Part shown: positions 22,811 to 26,728 of the stretch, in pieces
How the letters are laid out: each line of letters begins with the position of its first letter
Numbering within the stretch: the stretch's first letter is position 1
NCBI GenBank assembly: GCA_022839625.1
Contig: JALHJL010000050.1
Span: 1-26,728 of the forward strand
Direction of reading: 5' to 3'
Length of the DNA: 26,728 nt
From: Phycisphaerales bacterium
Lineage (GTDB): Bacteria > Planctomycetota > Phycisphaerae > UBA1845 > Fen-1342
Made by a program: the position numbers and the translations under genes
The notes under the pieces: generated by a model
Seen by the model: only the letters and a program-made list of their open reading frames with translations
What the model was told of the DNA's origin: nothing
Databases searched by the model: none

Positions 22811-25027
22811 CTACCAGCGATAGATTGCCGAGCGGCCGTGGATCACGGGTTGGCAGGTGAGGCCGTCTGCGAGTCGGAGGAGGCGTGCTCGTCGTGGTTC
22901 GCAATGCCAGCGCAACTCGCCAGCGCCAGGGGCAGTGATTTCTACGGCGTCGTGCGACCCGCGCTGCGACCCTCCCCCTAGCCCCTTCCTGGAAGGGAGG
23001 GGGGTTCCGGGCGACCCTCCCCCTACCCCCTCCCTAAGAGGGAGGGGGATTCGGATGATCGCCCGCGTCGTGGAGTCGAGAAGCCGCCGGCCGTTGCGCC
23101 GCACGTGGACGCCGGCGGCGAGTACGACGTCATAGAGGTCATTGCCGATGCGCACGTTGCGCACTGCTGCGCTCGGAAAGTCGATCGATCCAACGCGGAG
23201 GAAGCCGGCCGGCTCGACGTCAATCAGCTCCTGAATCGCGATGAAGGCCAGCAAGCCGCCCCAGTGGTACAGCCGGGCCGCGTTCCACACGTCGCCACCC
23301 TGGCCTGTCTCGGCGTTGTAATTCTCGTACACGCCGCCATCGCTGCGCCAGTTCCGCATGAACAGGCTGAGGCTCTTGCACGCGAGCTGCGCAGCCTCGG
23401 CGTCGAAGCGATACCGCCGCAGCCCCTCGGCGACCAGGAAGTTCAGCGGACCCCAGATGCGGCCGCGCCAATAGTCGTTGTCCTTGTACGCGGGGTCGTG
23501 GCGGGCGATCGAGGGGATGACGAACTCGCCCCAGAACTCATTCGGGTTGAGCAGATGGTCCCGCACCATGCGGGCGGCGCGCGCGGGCGGCGCCACGCCG
23601 GCGATCAGGGGGAAGAACGAGGTCGGCGCCCAGCGCCGCGAGAGGCGACCATCCCAGTGCCGATTGCAGTAGATCCCGTGCTCTTCATCCCAGAGCAGCT
23701 CGTTGATCCGCGCGGCCATGCGCCGATGCGCGCGCCGGAAGCGGGCGGCGTCAGCGCGGCGCCCGAGAAGCTCGGCGATTCCTGCGAGCGACTCGCAGTC
23801 CAGCGCGTAAAAGCTGTTGAGCGCGATGTCATCGAGCTCCAGCGTCGCGCTCCGCTCGTTGAAGGCCGCGTCGTCGAACAGCGGCGAGTTGTCGAGGCCG
23901 GACTCGTAGATCGCAGCCTGCCGCGTGAACTGCGGCTGGCCGTTGTACGGCACGATTTGCGGGAACTCGTAGGCGACGTTGTCCGAACCCCACGCCAGCA
24001 GGCCATTGCCGTGGCCGGCGCGGCGCTTCATCCAGAACGAGTGCCAGCGCACGAGCCGCGGGTACATTCCGCTCAGCCAGGCGCGGTCCGGCGCCGCCCG
24101 CAGCGTCTTCCAGATCATGTACGACCCCAGCGGCGGCATCGAGCGGTCGCGAGACGCCGCACCGTGCGCCATGTAGTAGTTCGGTACGAAGCCCAGCTCG
24201 TCGATCGCGGCGCTGACGGTCTCGAAGTTCAGCCGCGCCAGCTCCGGCGCTGCGCAGGCGGTCATTGCCCCGAGCAGGAAGGTGTCCCAGCAGAACACCA
24301 GCACGCCGCGCCAATCCTGGCACCAATCCCGGCTGACCGGCGTCGAGACGAGCTGCCGCCGCGTGTCGTAGAGCGTGTTCCATGTGACCGCGGTCATCAT
24401 GGCCTGCGGTGCTTCGGCCAGCGCACCCTGTCCAAGCAAAGGTACGGGAGTCTTCTTGGCGCGCCTCGAGGCGGGCTGTTGGCCGCGTACCCGGCGCAGC
24501 GTGACTGTGGCAGGCTGTCCCGCCGCCGCGAGCGCGTATGGCTCCGCGACGTTCACGAAGTAGTCGCGCGGCCAGGCGGCGCCCGCAAGCTGCACGCGCC
24601 AGCCGGCGAAGGTGGCCCTCGTGGCCGATGGCACGACGGGCGTCTCGCCGACCGGGGCCGACAGGAGGAACATGACGCGTTGCCGTGACTTCGCCAGCGG
24701 CGTGACGGTCAAGCGAAGCGTTCCACCGCGCTCGGTCGCGTCCATCACATAGCACACGTCGCCGGCCTTGAATTCGAGTCGCGCGGGCAACCCCAGCGGG
24801 GCGTGCGGCCCGAGCCGGGTCACGTCCTCCCAGCGGAACTCGTCGTAGAGCCTGCCGATCTTGCGGTGTTCCGGGTCGGGCGGCGCGGCGCGGGCGGGCA
24901 CGGTCTCGTCCCAGACCGCAAACCGAATCGCGATCACCGTCCGGCCGCGATGCAGGTACACGAGGCGGTTGAAGCCCCGGAAGTCCCAGGTGTTCCAGCC
25001 GGTGGGTCGGTGACGGACGGGGCGCAT
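22811..25027 (-). CDS. GH63-like (alpha/alpha)6 glycoside hydrolase with repeat insertion
   Basis: Predicted alpha-glycosidase of the GH63/mannosylglycerate hydrolase/trehalase-like fold. 738 residues, no signal peptide, so probably cytoplasmic. The N-terminal ~200 residues are a beta-rich domain. The (alpha/alpha)6 barrel is about 205-605: CWDTF (246-250), AWGSDN, YESGLDNSP (374-382, candidate acid Asp379), ALDCESLAGIAELLG, DNDYWRGRIWGPLNFL (516-531) and YENYNAETG (567-575, candidate base Glu568). A beta-like C-terminal part, about 606-738, is split by an insertion at residues ~660-690 from two tandem palindromic units. GAGGA 5 nt before ATG 25027 supports the start. The substrate is not evident. 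Confidence 0.82.
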   Translation of the reverse strand: MRPVRHRPTGWNTWDFRGFNRLVYLHRGRTVIAIRFAVWDETVPARAAPPDPEHRKIGRLYDEFRWEDVTRLGPHAPLGLPARLEFKAGDVCYVMDATERGGTLRLTVTPLAKSRQRVMFLLSAPVGETPVVPSATRATFAGWRVQLAGAAWPRDYFVNVAEPYALAAAGQPATVTLRRVRGQQPASRRAKKTPVPLLGQGALAEAPQAMMTAVTWNTLYDTRRQLVSTPVSRDWCQDWRGVLVFCWDTFLLGAMTACAAPELARLNFETVSAAIDELGFVPNYYMAHGAASRDRSMPPLGSYMIWKTLRAAPDRAWLSGMYPRLVRWHSFWMKRRAGHGNGLLAWGSDNVAYEFPQIVPYNGQPQFTRQAAIYESGLDNSPLFDDAAFNERSATLELDDIALNSFYALDCESLAGIAELLGRRADAARFRRAHRRMAARINELLWDEEHGIYCNRHWDGRLSRRWAPTSFFPLIAGVAPPARAARMVRDHLLNPNEFWGEFVIPSIARHDPAYKDNDYWRGRIWGPLNFLVAEGLRRYRFDAEAAQLACKSLSLFMRNWRSDGGVYENYNAETGQGGDVWNAARLYHWGGLLAFIAIQELIDVEPAGFLRVGSIDFPSAAVRNVRIGNDLYDVVLAAGVHVRRNGRRLLDSTTRAIIRIPLPLREGVGGGSPGTPLPSRKGLGGGSQRGSHDAVEITAPGAGELRWHCEPRRARLLRLADGLTCQPVIHGRSAIYRW
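22966..23054. repeat. Two tandem palindromic units inserted in the glycosidase gene
   Basis: Unit A (22966-23010) and unit B (23011-23054) both begin GCGACCCTCCCCCTA and end in a GGGGG-TTC motif. Each folds on itself; in unit B CCCCCTCCCT (23026-23035) pairs perfectly with AGGGAGGGGG (23039-23048). The coding frame stays open, giving PLPLREGVGGGS and PLPSRKGLGGGS in the protein. Confidence 0.88.
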
Positions 25028-25090
25028 CGGGTCCTCGGATGCTCGGGGAGCCTCGCTACGGAGGCGTACAGGCCCGACACTTGCCTGTCA

Positions 25091-25099
25091 TGGTAAACT
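25091..25099 (+). promoter_or_regulatory. Extended -10 promoter of the DUF5658-like/thiE operon
   Basis: TGGTAAACT is an extended -10 with a TAAACT core. Transcription would start near 25106, about 20 nt before GTG 25126 and after the in-frame ATG at 25090, which is therefore unlikely to be the start. No good -35. Confidence 0.35.
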
Positions 25100-25125
25100 G
25101 TGGTCTGTCAGCAGCGGAGCCGACC

Positions 25126-25524
25126 GTGTCGGACGGATCGAAAAGACCGGCCGCCGAGCCCGCCGCACCTCGGGCGAACGAGCGTCCCTTCCTGCGGCGT
25201 CCGGCCCTGTATCCGGACCTGTACACATGGTACGTCTTCGTCGCCGCGCTCGACATTCTGTTCACGTGGCGCATCCTGCGCGCGGGGGGGACCGAGGTCA
25301 ACGTGCTGGCAGACTGGATCATCGACCGGCACGACGTGCCCGGGATGGTCCTGTTCAAGTTCGTCACCGTCGTGCTGGTCGTGCTGATTTGCGAGGTCAT
25401 CGGGCGGCGGCGGTACAAGACCGGCGTGAAGCTGGCCCGCTGGGCGGTGGCCCTCAGCGCGTTCCCCGTGGTTGTCGGCGCCGCGCACCTGCTGCGGATC
25501 GCAATGGGCGTGGTCGGATATTGA
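25126..25524 (+). CDS. Small membrane protein, DUF5658-like
   Basis: A 132-residue protein with a disordered, charged N-terminus (1-30) and about three membrane segments, ~33-52, 76-93 and 108-130. The pattern DILFTWRILRAGGTEVNVLADWII (Asp in helix 1, then G-G-x-E-x-N) followed by LFKFVTVVLVVLICEVI matches what I know of DUF5658 proteins, common in planctomycetes and without known function. GTG 25126 has GGAG 6 nt upstream. The next gene (thiE fusion) starts 27 bp later, so the two are probably co-transcribed. Confidence 0.72.
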   Translation: MSDGSKRPAAEPAAPRANERPFLRRPALYPDLYTWYVFVAALDILFTWRILRAGGTEVNVLADWIIDRHDVPGMVLFKFVTVVLVVLICEVIGRRRYKTGVKLARWAVALSAFPVVVGAAHLLRIAMGVVGY

Positions 25525-25551
25525 CCGCAACGAGGTGCTGGGCGTGGAGCT

Positions 25552-26622
25552 GTGATTGTGGATGCGGATGCGGATGCTCTGCGGGTGATCGACGTGAACG
25601 TGAACCGGGCCCGCGAGGCACTGCGGGTCATCGAGGACTACGCCCGCTTCGTGCTGGACGATGCAGACGCCGCCGCAGCGGTCAAGCACTGCCGGCACGC
25701 GCTGCGGGAGATCATCGATGGCTTGGGCGCGGACCGGTTGCTGGCGGCCCGCGACATTGCCGGCGACGTCGGCCGTGAGTTGAAGACGCCCGCCGAGCTG
25801 ACGCGCGACTCGAGCGAGGGAGTCGTCCGGGCGGCGTTCGCGCGGCTGAGCGAGGCCGCGCGCGGCATGGGTGAATACGGAAAGATCGTCGCCGAGACCG
25901 CCGCAGCCCGGGCCGAGACGCTGCGCTACCGGACGTATGAGCTCGAACAGCGCATCGTCTTGCGCGGTACGCTCCGCCGCCGATTCCGCGCGGTGCGGCT
26001 GTATGTCCTCGTGACGGAGGGGTTGTGTCGCCGACCGTGGCTGGAGGTCGCGGAGGCCGCGATCCGCGGCGGAGCCGGCTGCGTTCAGCTTCGGGAGAAG
26101 GACTTGGCGGACCGCGAGCGGCTGCGCCGCGCGCGGGAATTGCGCGAACTGACCGCCCGGCACGGCGTTCTGCTGGCCATCAACGACCGGCCGGACATTG
26201 CCCGGTTGGCCCGCGCCGACATCGTGCACCTTGGTCAGGAGGACTTGCCGGTCCGAGAAGCGCGACATATCGCCGGCGCACACGTGCTGGTCGGCAAGAG
26301 CACCCACACGTTGGCGCAGTTCGAGGCGGCGCTTGCGGAGGAGCCCGATTATCTGGCGGTGGGCCCGATGTTCCCCAGCGACACCAAGCCGCAGGACCAC
26401 GTCGCCGGCCCGCAGACGCTGGCAGTCGCCCGCGCGCGGACCGAGCTGCCGCTGGTCGCGATCGGCGGCATCACGCCCGAGAATGCGGCCGCGGTCTTCG
26501 CCGCGGGTGCGAGTTGCGTGGCCGCGTGCGCCGCGGTCATTGTGGCCGACGACGTGACGGCGGCGGCCCGCGCCCTGGGGACGAGCGACGTCGCGCGAAC
26601 CACCGAGCACACCGGTCCCTGA
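25552..26622 (+). CDS. thiE: ThiD2-ThiE fusion: HMP-phosphate kinase and thiamin-phosphate synthase
   Basis: Two-domain thiamin enzyme of 356 residues. Residues ~10-140 match ThiD2, an alternative hydroxymethylpyrimidine-phosphate kinase domain (RVIDVNVNRAREALRVIEDYARF at 11-33, then helical RAAFARLSEAARGMGEYGK). Residues ~148-345 are ThiE, which joins HMP-PP and thiazole phosphate: LYVLVTEGL, VQLREKDL (178-185), INDRPDIA (210-217), VHLGQEDLP (225-233), VGKSTHT, LAVGPMFPSDTKP (268-280) and VAIGGITPENAA. Both start codons GTG 25552 and GTG 25558 are possible; GGAG at 25546-25549 is better spaced for 25558. No other thiamin gene or TPP riboswitch is visible in the short gap upstream. Confidence 0.94.
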   Translation: MIVDADADALRVIDVNVNRAREALRVIEDYARFVLDDADAAAAVKHCRHALREIIDGLGADRLLAARDIAGDVGRELKTPAELTRDSSEGVVRAAFARLSEAARGMGEYGKIVAETAAARAETLRYRTYELEQRIVLRGTLRRRFRAVRLYVLVTEGLCRRPWLEVAEAAIRGGAGCVQLREKDLADRERLRRARELRELTARHGVLLAINDRPDIARLARADIVHLGQEDLPVREARHIAGAHVLVGKSTHTLAQFEAALAEEPDYLAVGPMFPSDTKPQDHVAGPQTLAVARARTELPLVAIGGITPENAAAVFAAGASCVAACAAVIVADDVTAAARALGTSDVARTTEHTGP

Positions 26623-26631
26623 TACATAACA

Positions 26632-26728
26632 GTCCGCCGCAGAACTCCTCGTGGACCGCTCACCCGTAATCCCATGAAAGGCTGTCCCCTGCCGGGCGGT
26701 TATGCTGCCCGGTGTGGAATTTCGAAAC
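26632..26728 (+). mobile_element. Group II intron-like fragment, right copy, cut by window end
   Basis: This is the inverted counterpart of the element at 1-130, beginning just after the thiE stop (26622). Bases 26666-26728 are identical to the complement of 32-94, and 26632-26665 are related but diverged. In this orientation the element's next bases, which at the left end give the intron-like AGGAGA...CTATGGGAA motif, would lie beyond the window. Confidence 0.42.
26666..26728 (+). repeat. 63-bp inverted repeat, right copy
   Basis: Exact reverse complement of 32-94, ending precisely at the last base of the window. An end that coincides with the repeat is what an assembler produces when it cannot cross a multicopy sequence. 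Confidence 0.95.

Noticed and set aside
32..26728. Inverted terminal repeats of a linear plasmid, phage or giant transposon
   Set aside because: The cargo is scattered housekeeping genes with no transposase, replication or phage genes, and the sequence continues 31 bp beyond the left repeat.

Overview
The window is 26.7 kb of GC-rich, densely coded chromosomal DNA, probably from a member of the Planctomycetota close to the Phycisphaerae. This rests mainly on two predicted secreted proteins (13150-14580 and 19258-20856). Both end in nearly the same ~60-residue dockerin-like tail (GDLNCD...FGDINPFVL...ADINGxGS...DINPFVALLxGS), a style I associate with planctomycete exported proteins. A tandem 2-hydroxyacyl-CoA dehydratase activase/reductase pair and a GH63-like glycosidase fit an anaerobic or facultative polymer degrader. 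Species assignment is inference. I see no rRNA, tRNA or CRISPR array.

Layout. 1-130: fragment of a repeated, group II intron-like sequence on the minus strand. 157-1386 (-): PP2C/SpoIIE-type phosphatase with a receiver-like N-terminus. 1832-6312 (+): two overlapping genes for a tandem BadF/HgdC-type activase fused to an HgdB-like module, then a second HgdB-like protein. 6513-8977 (+): WrbA, a zinc-ribbon membrane protein and an orphan OppF/DppF-type ATPase. 8964-9530 (-): frr. 9801-10769 (+): sugar-nucleotide epimerase-like protein. 11002-13014 (+): rpsP-trmD-rplS-yraN. 13150-14580 (+): secreted M14 carboxypeptidase. 14781-16391 (+): cysS. 16402-18930 (-): parA-vanZ-nadA. 19258-20856 (-): secreted dockerin-tailed protein. 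21057-22484 (+): uroporphyrinogen decarboxylase-family protein. 22811-25027 (-): GH63-like glycosidase. 25126-26622 (+): small DUF5658-like membrane protein and a ThiD2-ThiE fusion. 26632-26728: a second, inverted copy of the intron-like repeat.

Most genes are housekeeping (translation, NAD and thiamin synthesis, chromosome partition), with islands of redox/anaerobic metabolism and secreted hydrolases. The most unusual signal cuts across gene families. Three unrelated proteins (activase, CysRS, glycosidase) each carry an in-frame insertion of low-complexity or palindromic repeat DNA. Two of these share an exact 20-mer in opposite orientations. This looks like a family of short repeats that tolerates, or targets, coding sequence. 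The second is that both ends of the window are inverted copies of the same 63-bp sequence, which resembles the domain I core of bacterial group II introns. It probably marks where the assembly broke at a multicopy element. I found no defence system, prophage or secretion locus.
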